Positions 1 through 9,913 of a stretch of 64,000 nucleotides of DNA are shown here, piece by piece. The notes under the pieces were generated by a model. It worked only from the letters and a program-made list of their open reading frames with translations. It had not been told where the DNA came from and did not search any database. Both the position numbers and the translations under genes were made by a program. Origin of the DNA: Calendula officinalis (taxonomy: Eukaryota; Streptophyta; Magnoliopsida; Asterales; Asteraceae); NCBI GenBank assembly GCA_963853835.1, contig OY970825.1:82421942-82485941 (forward strand), given 5' to 3'. Each line of letters begins with the position of its first letter. Within the stretch, counting starts at the first letter, position 1.

Positions 1-505
1 ATTAAGCTCACGTACTGTTAACAATGAAAATTTAAAATATAACTAGAATTCTAAGCAATTCAGCTCTAATCGAGAAGTTGAAGCAAAATCATACAAAGAA
101 GTGAAGAAAAGCAAAACTTACGATGAGGATACACACAACGAAGAATCAAATAGAGATGTATAGATCGAGAGAGATGAAACCTACGTATAGAATCAACAGA
201 TGCGTACCTTTAATCTGATTTATCGAAAAATTTCACGCAATTCAGCTTGCTGCAAGAAATTCGTCAATATGAGTTCAATTGCCAGGTTAATTAACGGTGA
301 CTCCAGCCATAGATTTGGTTACTTAAATCTGTTTCTGTTCTCCAAAATTCAAAATTGTTTTCCCTGTTAAAAAAGTAGAGAATTGTAGTGATGATGATGA
401 AGCAAAAGAGGCTGTGAATGTGAATCTGTGATCTCTCTCGGTGTACTTCTGAATTTTGATGAAGGGATGGTTTCTCAAACGGTCTCCGTTTCCTCTTATA
501 TAAGT
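1..505 (-). promoter_or_regulatory. Promoter and 5' UTR (with intron) of a gene running left off the window
   Basis: Read on the minus strand, a TATA-like TTATATAA motif (about 497-504) is followed by a pyrimidine-rich leader. A splice donor reading AAG/GTACGC lies at 207-206, and an acceptor reading TTAACAG lies at 16-15, so a leader intron of about 190 bp is likely. The coding region would lie beyond position 1, so the product cannot be named. A leader intron ahead of the start codon is common in highly expressed plant genes. This is inference from signals only; no protein homology is available here. Confidence 0.45.
287..310 (-). other. Seven-codon upstream ORF in the leader
   Basis: On the minus strand an ATG at 310 opens the reading frame MAGVTVN and stops at 287. 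I see no earlier ATG downstream of the TATA motif, so scanning ribosomes would meet this one first. It lies about 80 nt before the leader intron donor. Whether it restrains translation of the main ORF cannot be judged. Confidence 0.35.
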
Positions 506-560
506 GGATGGCGGAGTTATAACGCCGTTTTTGCTACCAGCGTCAACTCATTTTCTTTTA

Positions 561-1083
561 AATTTTAGTATTGTGATATTTAGTTGCAAATTGGCAAATT
601 AAAAGTACAAAAGTAAAAGGCGGTAGACAATCTTTTGTGTATCATCTAAAAATACCATGTAGCAACGCGCGGATAGAACCCCCGCTTTTGTAACATAGAT
701 AATTTTTTGGATCTTATATAAAAGGCAGGAGACAATCTTTTGGGCATCATCTAAAAATACCCCACAACAATGCACGGGTAGAACCCCTGCTAGTTTGTAT
801 TAATAACATAACAAGTTTATAAACCATTTTCTTAAAAACAATTTACCAACTCAAATCTTCTCAAAATAAATCGTGTGACTTGATTTTTTTGTGAAGCAAC
901 GTGACTTTGAATTTTTTTTGTGCAACCCAGATTTTTTTTTGTGTGTGCGCGACTATACCACTTTTTGTGAGAATTTTGCTGCATTTCGTTCAAAGGTTTA
1001 AAGTGAGATAGTGCATCAAGTTGTTTCAGTTTGACGGGTTGTCTCTTGCCTGCCCATGGATTTAGCAGCAGTTTGAAAGGTTA
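561..1083. other. Intergenic, with two Helitron-like 3' ends
   Basis: No gene is seen. Two imperfect copies of a segment of about 75 bp lie in tandem (about 617-690 and 721-793). Each ends in a short GC hairpin followed by CT; the second ends GGGTAGAACCCCTGCTAG and is followed by T. A hairpin just before CTAG and insertion before T are marks of Helitron 3' termini. No matching 5' end or Rep/helicase sequence is visible, so only decayed ends are claimed. Confidence 0.35.
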
Positions 1084-1088
1084 ACCTA

Positions 1089-1391
1089 TGTTAGGTACTA
1101 GAAAGTTGTAATAGATAGTCTAGGGGGTAAAGTGTAACATTGTATATATGTTAAGTTTTATTTAGAAAATGGTCCTAACTAACAAGGAATTAAGCCATGG
1201 TATAAATACCAAAGTGTAAGGCTTAATTCCTTAACTTTTGCACAATTAAACATTCCAATTTACAGCAATTGTTCTCTCCCATCTCTCTACTTTCTCTCAC
1301 TAAAAGCCCTAATCCATCTTCTTCACTTTTCTCACCAAAATCATCATCTAACACCATTTTATGGATTGAATCAGTGTTATTGTGCTTTTCA
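1089..1391 (+). repeat. 5' LTR
   Basis: The LTR runs from TGTTAGG to TTTTCA. A TATAAATA motif at 1201-1208 is a likely promoter for the element. It is 99% identical to the right LTR; I count differences near 1156, 1346 and 1385. Confidence 0.92.
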
Positions 1392-1393
1392 AT

Positions 1394-1405
1394 TGGTATC
1401 AGAGC
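1394..1405 (+). other. Primer binding site (initiator tRNA-Met)
   Basis: TGGTATCAGAGC, complementary to the 3' end of plant initiator tRNA-Met, begins three bases after the end of the 5' LTR. Confidence 0.92.
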
Positions 1406-1847
1406 ATAATTTCATCTTGAAAACGATCCAAATCCATCAATTGGTGTTAAAATCAGAAGAATCAGTGGGTTTTTCAAGGTTTTTGAAGAAAAAGGGGTTT
1501 AAGATCAAAAATCAGATTTAAGGTACTATTTCTTGTTATTATGGATTGAATAGCTTCCTTTTATTGATATATTAAGCTTAGAATCAAGCTAGGATCGAAT
1601 CTAATCCATACTGATGAAGAATTAAGATTTTTAAGAAAAACCATTAAAGTTTCAAAAACCCTCTAAATTCAAATTTTCGGATAGATCTAGGTTGTTTTTG
1701 AGTAATATAGTAGTAATGGATTGAAGGAAATAGTATTTGGGTCAGTTTGTGATTTAAATCAAAGAATTTGGGTTAGAAACGAGCATTTTAGGATCAAATT
1801 AGTGGGTTTTTAAGGCTGTTCGTAGCTGTTCTGCGCAAGAAACTGTT

Positions 1848-2091
1848 CGGCCCGAGAACAGTAACAAGTTCGGCCCGAACTTCAACCCAAAGTTCGGCCC
1901 GAACTTCACCCTGAACTTCGGCCCGAACTTCACCCCGAACTTCGGCCCGAACTTCACCCCGAACTTCGGCCCGAACTTCACCCCGAACTTCGGCCCGAAC
2001 TTCTACACAACTTCGGCCCGAACTTCTACACAACTTCGGCCCGAACTTCTACACAACTTCGGCCCGAACTTCTACACAACTTCGGCCCGAA
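1848..2091. repeat. Tandem array of TTCGGCCCGA units in the element leader
   Basis: Eleven copies of TTCGGCCCGA start at 1848, 1869, 1893, 1917, 1941, 1965, 1989, 2012, 2035, 2058 and 2081. The period is 24 bp in the first half (spacer ACTTCACCCCGAAC) and 23 bp in the second (ACTTCTACACAAC). Most cores extend to GTTCGGCCCGAAC or a near copy, a palindrome around one central base. The array lies in the untranslated leader about 450 bp before the ORF. Confidence 0.9.
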
Positions 2092-2541
2092 CTCTTTCTA
2101 CACTCGCGTGACAAAAGGGGCTGTACTGTAACGGTCATAACTTTCAGCTCGGGTGTCCGTTTCGAGCCTACGAGTAACCAAATCGAAGCTAAAGATGAAG
2201 GCTACGACGTGATAAACAGCCGTAGGCGGTTTACCCAACTTGCCGGCCCAAAAACGCTTGTTTCGATCGCTTAATTTGCATTTTTGTGATTTTTCGGTCA
2301 ATTTCCAAACTTCGTTTAGCCCCAGTTTCTAACCCGATCGTCGTTTTTCCCTAATTCGAAAATCTTAGGCACATTTAAAGTGTACTTTATCATCTGGAAT
2401 AACCAGTTTAAGATTTCGGTAATTTTGAATTTTTGAAGACCAATCCACGGTCTACATCACATATTCTATTCCAGAACCTTCTCATTCTTAAAGTTTTCTT
2501 TACCCCGTTTCAATCAAAAATTCCCGTGAATTGTTCTTAAC

Positions 2542-4941
2542 ATGACTACCAAAGAAACATTGTCTGCCGGGTCGAATGCCCAGGAGGATAAACAGTGCAT
2601 TGCCAACCTGGCATTCATGGCAATACCAACTGAGGCTACAGCTGTGTTAGGCATTCCAAAAGATGATGAAAATGAGGTACTCTCTTTCTCCTTTGACTCT
2701 TTATTATCTGATTCAGACACTGATGAATCAGAGAATTCCTTGTTTAATGAAAAACTTTTTACTAAAATTGATGAGAAATCACATTTGACAAAACAAATAA
2801 CTGATTTGGAATCTGAAAAAGCACAACTCTTAAATGATTTGAGTGACTTAAGTCAATGCTCTCTTCAAATAACTCAAGTAAACAAGGAATTACAAAATCA
2901 GTTGTCTACGTCAAAATGTGCTTATAAATTTAAGATTTCTGAATTACAAGAAAGTTTACAAAAACAAGTAAACACAACCAATGAATCAAATGCACAAATC
3001 TCAAAATTAAAGGCAGAAAATTTAACATTTCGTCGTCAACTTGAAACACTTGTTCCTCAAGTCAATCAAAATAACCTTTCAAATCAAAAAACCCAAGAGT
3101 TACAACAACAGTTGTCACAGTTTCATGCTGCTCACACCAGTGAGGTCAATCGTCTAAATTACATTATTAATACCAAAAACCTTGAAATTTCGAACCTGAA
3201 AAACATCAAGACGGTGTCAAGTGATAAAGATGACTCCAAGCAGCTGATAAATGATTTAGCTATTCAACTCAGTCGAGAGCAAAAATGGATGAAGTCCGCA
3301 GACATCAACATGAAAGACTACCAAGAACAGTTGAAGAAGGCTGACATCGAAATTCAAAAACTAAATGAACAAATCACAAACATTACAAACAATTTTAAAA
3401 AGGAAATCGATGAACAATCAGCAACCATACACAGTCTTACTGTCAAGAAAGAAAATGCTGAAGAACACATCTCTAAACTAGAGCAGACGATTGTGAAAGC
3501 TGGCCACACTGAACAAACGATAAAATTAAATCAGCCAAAAGAGTTCAGATCTTTCAAATCAAAAGTAGGTCTCGGCGCTGAGAACTCCCGTCCTCTGGAA
3601 AAAGCTGCTGATGTTGTTCCCACACTATACAATTACGATTACATGAACTTGGGAATATGGCAAAGCTTTCTTCATATGCCGGACGAGGAAGCAGAAATCG
3701 AGAAGTTCAACAGAGAAAAGAAGGACCACGCTCAAATCAGCTTTAACTATTCTGAATTGAACTATACATATGAAAAGAATAAAGCAAAATTTGAAAACAA
3801 TGAGTACTTCCCGATTGTCACTCCAGAAGAATTTTCCATCTCTGAAAATGAAGTTTTAAAACAAACAATTGAACCAAAGCTTTATGTTCCACCGTTGATT
3901 TTAGAAAAGAAAATTGTTCAACTTGAATCTGAAATTGATGAAACCCACAAAGCATTTGACAAAGAAAAGGAAAATCTTCAAACAAAAATACATAATTTAG
4001 AGGACACCATTTTAGAATTAAAAACTACAACGAACAATACTGTTTCTCAAAATTCTAAAGCCTCTTTATTAGGACCAGCACCAACAAACCCAGTTCCAAT
4101 CATCTTGAGGAGAAACTCTAATTCACCTGTCCTAAATGCTTCCATTAGTACTTTAGAGCCTCGGAGCAAGGAGCCCAAGCCCAATGGAGTCAAAGGAGAT
4201 GTGCAGTCTAAAAAGCCGAGTTCGTCTAAGTCTAGCACGCCTAAGAAGCCTTGCGAGCTTAAGAAGTCTAGACCATATACGTCTTCAATTTCTTCTTCCA
4301 CTGTTAAAATTAACAATAACAACTCCAAAAAATTTAAATCTCCGGCACTTGCATTTGGAACTGTGTATGATGCTTCTGTTTATCGTCCTGTAAATTACTC
4401 ACCTGATTTTGGTAATGTGTGTGTCAAATCTGAAAAACTTGGTAAAAAGATATTGAGAGATAAATCTACAAATAAACACATTTCTCAGAATGATGATCGA
4501 TTTTTTGTTAAGCTAAATGCTCCATGTGGTTTAAAAATCAATGTTTTCCATAAATCTGGTAAAATTATAAAATCATGCAAAACATGTTTTCCACAACCAT
4601 GCAAGAAATCTGTCTCTCATCCACACAAACCAAATAAAAAAGGTTCATCTTCACATGCTTCCAAAAAGGCGAAGAGTTCTTCCAAAACCCCACCAATCTC
4701 TGATAAACACTCGTCTTCTCGTCGCAAAGTTTCTCGAGGATCTTCCACACCTAAGCCAAAGTCTTCAGGTTCCTCAAACAACGACAACAAAACAACGACC
4801 AAATCGTCAACGTTTGTGAAATACACATGGATCAAAAATGAAAAATCTCATTGGATTATCCAATCCTCTGAAAAATCTTTAAAATTGGTAGTTAAATCCA
4901 CAACCTCTGAACTGCCTCCTTGCAGTTCTCCAAAGCTCTAA
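2542..4941 (+). CDS. 799-aa coiled-coil, Gag-like protein of the non-autonomous LTR element
   Basis: This is the only long ORF of the element. An acidic, Ser/Asp-rich N-terminus (about residues 40-75) is followed by heptad-rich coiled coil with many Leu, Gln, Lys and Glu (about 80-330) and a second coiled stretch (about 460-500). A Ser/Pro/Lys-rich basic region then runs to the end (about 520-780). I see no CCHC zinc knuckle (only a CxxC at KSCKTC), no protease motif and no RT motif. It resembles the spacer region of some plant Copia polyproteins between the zinc knuckle and protease, which is inference from memory. It may be a structural Gag substitute, or a remnant kept open because the element is young. 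The ATG is chosen because an in-frame ORF opens there after a long leader. Confidence 0.7.
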   Translation: MTTKETLSAGSNAQEDKQCIANLAFMAIPTEATAVLGIPKDDENEVLSFSFDSLLSDSDTDESENSLFNEKLFTKIDEKSHLTKQITDLESEKAQLLNDLSDLSQCSLQITQVNKELQNQLSTSKCAYKFKISELQESLQKQVNTTNESNAQISKLKAENLTFRRQLETLVPQVNQNNLSNQKTQELQQQLSQFHAAHTSEVNRLNYIINTKNLEISNLKNIKTVSSDKDDSKQLINDLAIQLSREQKWMKSADINMKDYQEQLKKADIEIQKLNEQITNITNNFKKEIDEQSATIHSLTVKKENAEEHISKLEQTIVKAGHTEQTIKLNQPKEFRSFKSKVGLGAENSRPLEKAADVVPTLYNYDYMNLGIWQSFLHMPDEEAEIEKFNREKKDHAQISFNYSELNYTYEKNKAKFENNEYFPIVTPEEFSISENEVLKQTIEPKLYVPPLILEKKIVQLESEIDETHKAFDKEKENLQTKIHNLEDTILELKTTTNNTVSQNSKASLLGPAPTNPVPIILRRNSNSPVLNASISTLEPRSKEPKPNGVKGDVQSKKPSSSKSSTPKKPCELKKSRPYTSSISSSTVKINNNNSKKFKSPALAFGTVYDASVYRPVNYSPDFGNVCVKSEKLGKKILRDKSTNKHISQNDDRFFVKLNAPCGLKINVFHKSGKIIKSCKTCFPQPCKKSVSHPHKPNKKGSSSHASKKAKSSSKTPPISDKHSSSRRKVSRGSSTPKPKSSGSSNNDNKTTTKSSTFVKYTWIKNEKSHWIIQSSEKSLKLVVKSTTSELPPCSSPKL

Positions 4942-5068
4942 ATTGATCTTAAAACAATTTTACATAAAACATCTGTCACTAATCGTATAGGACCCATACA
5001 TAATTGGGTACCAAACATGTTTTAATTGTTTTATGTAGAATTACCAGAAAGGTGTTTGGAGTTTGGAG

Positions 5069-5334
5069 AATGACTTATATACACTTCAGTATATGACTCG
5101 CACTTTAAAGCAATGACTTATACACAATTAGGTGCATAACTCGAGCTTCGTAAGAATGGCTTATGCACACTTCAGTGTATGACCCGAGCTTCAAAGAAAT
5201 GACTTTCAAGTACTTCAGCTTGAAACCCGGTCCTCAACGTAAAATGGCTTTCAAGTACTTCGGCTTGAAACCCGGTCCTCAAAGGAAAATGGCTTCTAAT
5301 CAAAACAGATTCAGAACCCGCTCTTAAACGAAAC
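5069..5334. repeat. Six imperfect 43-45 bp tandem units after the ORF
   Basis: Units begin AATGRCTT at 5069, 5112, 5155, 5198, 5243 and 5288. Several contain a short inverted repeat, for example TTTCAAGTACTTCGGCTTGAAA. The units are diverged except units four and five. They lie 130 bp past the stop codon of the element ORF. Confidence 0.75.
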
Positions 5335-5440
5335 CACAAATCTCAATCAAGCTTAACCGCAAAACCTCTCCTTCAACCCTCCGACGATGTATAAGGTACG
5401 TCCTTCGATCTCAAAACTTGTCAATTACTTTTGTTTTGTC

Positions 5441-5496
5441 GAGGGGGAGAAATATTAATTCTAGGGGGAGAATTATTATTTCTAGGGGGAGAAAAT
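5441..5496 (+). repeat. Three polypurine GGGGGAGAA motifs
   Basis: Three copies of AGGGGGAGAA are spaced about 21 bp apart. They resemble the true polypurine tract next to the 3' LTR (AAAGGGGGAGAT, 7645-7655). They may be extra plus-strand priming sites or a relic of a lost 3' end. Confidence 0.6.
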
Positions 5497-5669
5497 TCAG
5501 AAAAGCAAAAACAAAATACCCAAATAAAAAGTTTTATGTTTGTAACGTTAATCATAAGTTGTTGTAATATTCGTAAACGATCTCTTTACTAGTTCTCTAG
5601 TAAAGATTGCATCTGTTTATTACAAATTCTTTTAATTCTCGTTACTTACTACTTCAAAAGACATACCTT

Positions 5670-7155
5670 CCCATGGTTTGCCAGATCCGGCCACACCTTC
5701 CTAGGGAAATATTTCAGCCAACTGGTAAATGTGAGGGTTTAGGTCTAGGGTATAGTAATAGGTGAGTGGAAGGTGATGTGAAAACATGATAAATCAAATA
5801 AAACACACCTTATGAGTGCATCCAAACCGAAAACAAACCGGGCAACCAATTAAATAGGTGATCATTCATTCGTTGAATGTTTCACTAGACTTTACTGGCT
5901 CTGTAAAGCAAATGAACGCCACCACCAACTACTCAAATTCCTCTCAACAGGGATTTGTTTCATTTCATCAGGGGACGTAGCACAAAAGCTACTGACTACT
6001 CATTCGGAGTATGTCGGTATTGAATAATAATAACCTCCTGCCCCGGGTTAAGTCTCTTTGTATGCACAGTGTGTCTAGTTCTCACCCCCAAGAATATTTC
6101 CAATATAGGACACCTGCACTACAAACATGGATCTCCGTGAATCCATCGGAACACTCGTAGTGGCATCACAATCTGATGTTTCACGAGGATCGAGTGGAAA
6201 TCCTGCTAGAGCTAAAATCAAGCCAACTCTAAACGCAGGTCACACATTTGAACCAACAGTTGTGCAAACGACTACCGATTCATACCGTGTGCTAACGGAT
6301 ACTCTAAGTGAGTCCGGTGTTACCTAAAATCCATGTGAAACTCCTAAAACGAAACATCTTCAAAAAGCTGATTAAAATGCACATGTGCGTAATAGTCCAC
6401 TCTCAAATTACTCCTATGATCTGCTAAACCCAGCATGATCTTCCCCGGAGCCACCGACAATATAGGAACTAAAAAGTGAGGGTCCCTAGGTCTAGGTGAG
6501 CAGAATCAAGTATCATGGGATCTTGATTGGGGTGCGCTGAGGTAAAAATTGAGGGGGGTATGAAGTATGGGGTGCAAATCAGCTTATCACATGGTAAAAA
6601 CAAAAACGAGGGTGTGGTTGAAAAATGAAAAAGTGAGTTGAGTGAGGAGCGTGTGTGAAAGGGTTAAAAGAAAACGGAAAACCCTCCCTGAACCGAACAA
6701 ATGACCGGGTAACCTCATCTATATCGGATTGCATATGTTGCTTTCTGATTAAGACATCATGGACCCAGTGATGCAATGCACAACCCCCACTGACCACTCA
6801 AGTACAAAAAGTACTTGTTTCAAAATCACGGAGATAACCACATCCACTATCGACATCTCATTTGGAGATTGTTGATATTGAAAAAGAGGACCCACCTCCA
6901 GTCCTCGCCTTCGTTTGTCCACATATAGAGTCTAGAACCGAATTAAATTTCTCTAGGACACAGGCACTCTACCAAGCATATCTTTGAGATATTGCCGGAA
7001 CATTCATAGTGATACCAAAATTATTGGTATTCCACGATGATTGAATGGAAATCCTACCAGTGCTAACATCAATGCCAACATTGAACGTAGGTCACACAGT
7101 TTCTGTAACTGTTGTGCTAACAGGCAATCTATGTGATCCTGGGTTACCCTGATAC
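5670..7155 (+). repeat. Diverged tandem duplication of about 0.7 kb in the 3' noncoding part of the element
   Basis: About 5670-6330 and 6415-7155 carry the same landmarks in the same order. These are GTGAGGGT...TAGGTCTAGG, an ACTGACYACTCA block, an ATAGGACAC or CTAGGACAC block, a GGAACAYTCRTAGTG block, and TGGAAATCCT followed by GTAGGTCACACA or GCAGGTCACACA. Identity is patchy with many indels, so the duplication predates the present insertion. No ORF spans it. Confidence 0.65.
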
Positions 7156-7170
7156 ATTCTTGTGCGAAGA

Positions 7171-7330
7171 TCAGACGACCGTACTCCATTCTTATCAACA
7201 ACGGTCACTATGTCTGATAGAAAATCTGATGACTGTACTTCAATCTTATCAACAACAGTCAATAAATCATATAAGGGATTCTATGACCATACTCCAACAT
7301 TATCAACAACGGTCAGAAAATCCACAACAT
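7171..7330 (+). repeat. Three imperfect units of about 55 bp around CTTATCAACAACGGTC
   Basis: Related blocks contain TTATCAACAACGGTC or TTATCAACAACAGTC, each preceded by GAC(C/T)(G/A)TACT-like sequence. The short reading frames across them are a by-product of the repeat and are not called as genes. Confidence 0.6.
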
Positions 7331-7644
7331 ATCAACATTTCGCACTGCTTCAACTTCAACAAACATCAGGAACCAAGGATCTGCAGCAAATCGACAAACG
7401 CCACAACTTCAAGAAAGGACTTCCGCTGCTAACCGCTCTATCTATGGGTCTACATTCAGTCGATTTGCATGAAGTCTTCTGGAATACATTATATTGGTTG
7501 AAAAGCCGATTAAAAGTATGTCTGTCACTGATGATTAAAGGCTGATGCTGTTTTATCAACATAACTGCTCAACGGTTCAATTCTCAGCTCCAGCCTTACA
7601 AACACAGAAGTCTTCAAAGATATGCAACCTAGTCTACTATTACA

Positions 7645-7655
7645 AAGGGGGAGAT
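7645..7655 (+). other. Polypurine tract
   Basis: A run reading AAAGGGGGAGAT directly precedes the TG of the 3' LTR, as required for plus-strand priming. Confidence 0.85.
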
Positions 7656-7958
7656 TGTTAGGTACTAGAAAGTTGTAATAGATAGTCTAGGGGGTAAAGT
7701 GTAACATTGTATATATGTTAAGTTTTATTTAGGAAATGGTCCTAACTAACAAGGAATTAAGCCATGGTATAAATACCAAAGTGTAAGGCTTAATTCCTTA
7801 ACTTTTGCACAATTAAACATTCCAATTTACAGCAATTGTTCTCTCCCATCTCTCTACTTTCTCTCACTAAAAGCCCTAATCCATCTTCTTCACTTTTCTC
7901 ACCAAAATCATCAACTAACACCATTTTATGGATTGAATCAGTGTTATTGTGTTTTTCA
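7656..7958 (+). repeat. 3' LTR
   Basis: This is the second copy of the 303-bp LTR, followed by the ACCTA target duplication at 7959-7963. Confidence 0.92.
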
Positions 7959-7963
7959 ACCTA

Positions 7964-8827
7964 TTCGGGAATCTTCAGATCTATGCTTATTTTCAACTCC
8001 TCGAAGCATTTCGATATTTTTGTATGCAACCAACATGTATCGAAGTTTGTGGAGTTGATCACACGGTCTACTTGAAAAGTTTAAAAGTAAAGTTTTTTTT
8101 TTATGAATTTTAGACTAAATTATAGCTATTTTAAAAATTACATTTTTGATCATTACTATCATATTTTGTCCCATAAAAATTTCAAAGTATACTATTGAAA
8201 ATAACTATATGACTTAAATGTTTATGATATCTTTTTGGAGGATGATAATTGCTTTAATATATATATAGTTGGTGAGTATTCAACTAAAACACATCAATAT
8301 ACTTTAGCTGTGCACGGCAAAACTAGTTGTAAGCATGGTGGCACCGGTTGGCTACCTGACATGCGTTGGTTTACAGATATCGTTGGATGGCCCGCTCGGT
8401 GGATTGCTTCGGTTTGAAGACAGATAAACAAATGAGGAAGAGGATAACTTTTGTGGATATTGATATTTATGTGTGTTGTATTTTAGGTATAAAAATATTA
8501 AGTGAAAATGTATTGTTGATATAAATATATTAATTGAATATAAGTTAGAATGTGATGTTATGTATTGATGATTTTGATAAAATAAAAATAAAAATTGTTT
8601 TACGATGGGAAATGGTTTAGTTCTAAGACAAATTTATTTGATATACAAAACTAACAATATTGAGATTCATGTGACATGTAAAGCTACATCGATCACGTGC
8701 AGCGTGCTACCTCCACTCGCTATATGTCTTTCGTTTAAAAAATAAAAAAAAAAAAACAAAAAACCCCAAACACTCTTTTGTTTTTGTTTTTTTTTTAAAA
8801 CATTATTGACTTGATTCTCAACTATAT
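7964..8827. other. Intergenic, AT-rich
   Basis: No gene is supported. GCACGGCAAAACTAGT near 8312-8327 resembles a Helitron 3' end but has only a weak hairpin. A short ORF at 8235-8417 has no recognisable similarity. Confidence 0.5.
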
Positions 8828-8843
8828 ATAAATTCTGATATTA

Positions 8844-8985
8844 AACTAAAGGGCCTTTGGCTCAGCGGTATGATGTTCTGCCTCTCAACCTTGAGGTTAG
8901 GAGTTCGAGTCCCGTCGTGAAGACATGTTGTAATCAGTAGTATATTAGATTTGTCGTTTCAAAAAAAAAAATAAATAAAATATAA
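8844..8985 (+). mobile_element. tRNA-derived SINE
   Basis: A pol III A box (TGGCTCAGCGGTATG) and B box (GAGTTCGAGTCCC) are followed by TTGTCGTTTC and an A-rich tail. A 16-bp target duplication with one mismatch flanks it (8828-8843 and 8986-9001). It is not a functional tRNA gene, because no cloverleaf acceptor pairing is present. Confidence 0.85.
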
Positions 8986-9054
8986 ATAAATTCTAATATT
9001 ACATATAAATTTCAGTAACAAAATCAAATTTCTAGCATTATCATTATAACGAAT

Positions 9055-9515
9055 AACTTTATATATGTTTTTGCAAGCTTCCAATATTACGTATATATTC
9101 TTATAAAATTTATTATTACATATATATCCTTTCAAATTCTCAAAATTCTCACATATATCTTTTTACCTAATTTAATAATATTTAAATCATTTAAAATTTA
9201 GTAAAACATAAATGCTAATCTAAATTAATAGTATAATGCCCTAACTACACTTAAAAGTCAAGGTTTTTTCTTTCGTCAAAGATATTTTGTTGCCAAATCC
9301 GACAATTGCATTTTATTTCATTAAGGGTTTTAGGTTATTTTACCATTAATTTAGATTAAGATTTCTGTTTTTTAAATCTAAAAGATTTAAATATTATTAA
9401 AATTAGGTAGAAGGATAAATACGAGAAGTTTTAAGTTTTTGAAAGGATATATACGTAATAATAAATTTTGCAAGGATATATGCGTAATATTGGAAGTTTG
9501 CATGGACGTGTATAA
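9055..9515. mobile_element. Foldback element with arms of about 130 bp
   Basis: The left arm, which includes GCAAGCTTCCAATATTACG, is repeated inverted on the right as CGTAATATTGGAAGTTTGC. The arms continue through the TTTAAATATTATTAAA-like centre near 9175-9200 and 9375-9400. The loop is about 170 bp. No coding sequence or clear target duplication was found. Confidence 0.6.
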
Positions 9516-9907
9516 AATTATCTCTAAATTTAATGTATGGTAACATATTTCACACTTAATACCATTTTCAGCTTAAAAATTTAAAATATTAACGTATGTT
9601 GTACTATCAAATATAATAACATAGTTCTTAACGGGGTAATTTCTAGCTAAAACTGAAATGAACCTGAACCGAAGTCATTAGTTTTTTTTTTCATTTATAA
9701 CTGAAACGTGGTTTTTGAAATGGCCTCGATTTTAGCGGTTCAGTTTTGTCAGTTTTAACAGATTTTTTTCGATTTTCCAAACCTCTAAAAAACACAAATC
9801 AGATTATTTGTTTTAGATAATTATAATTTTATAACAAATATCTATACATCCTGAACATCTATTTGAGATACTTTATGTTCTTTACATTAGTGTTTTAAAT
9901 ATTACAG
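9516..9907. other. Intergenic, with a decayed repeat
   Basis: Positions 9640-9790 contain AACTGAAATGAACCTGAACCG-like words that resemble the interior of the hAT-type repeats elsewhere in the window, but no termini remain. Confidence 0.35.
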
Positions 9908-9913
9908 TAGAAA

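Larger units (their letters stand above)
1089..7958 (+). mobile_element. Complete non-autonomous LTR retrotransposon (Copia-like, no pol)
   Basis: Two direct 303-bp LTRs (1089-1391 and 7656-7958) run TG...CA and differ at three positions. The target duplication ACCTA is perfect (1084-1088, 7959-7963). A primer binding site for initiator tRNA-Met follows the left LTR and a purine tract precedes the right one. The interior has one long ORF (2542-4941) and no protease, integrase, reverse transcriptase or RNase H, so mobility needs proteins supplied in trans. About 1% LTR divergence implies a recent insertion. The Copia assignment rests on the GGGGGAGAT purine tract and the character of the ORF and is inference. 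Confidence 0.9.

Noticed and set aside
1794..2033. Minus-strand repetitive ORFs (Arg/Glu/Val repeats)
   Set aside because: They are translations of the TTCGGCCCGA array; the period changes from 24 to 23 bp and breaks the frame.
7133..7562. ORF of 127 codons and neighbours
   Set aside because: They read across the imperfect units of about 55 bp inside the LTR element and have no similarity.
8300..8330. Helitron 3' end near CTAGT
   Set aside because: The hairpin is weak and no 5' end or sister copy is visible.
8851..8930. Possible tRNA gene
   Set aside because: A and B boxes are present but the acceptor arms do not pair, and a SINE tail and target duplication follow.
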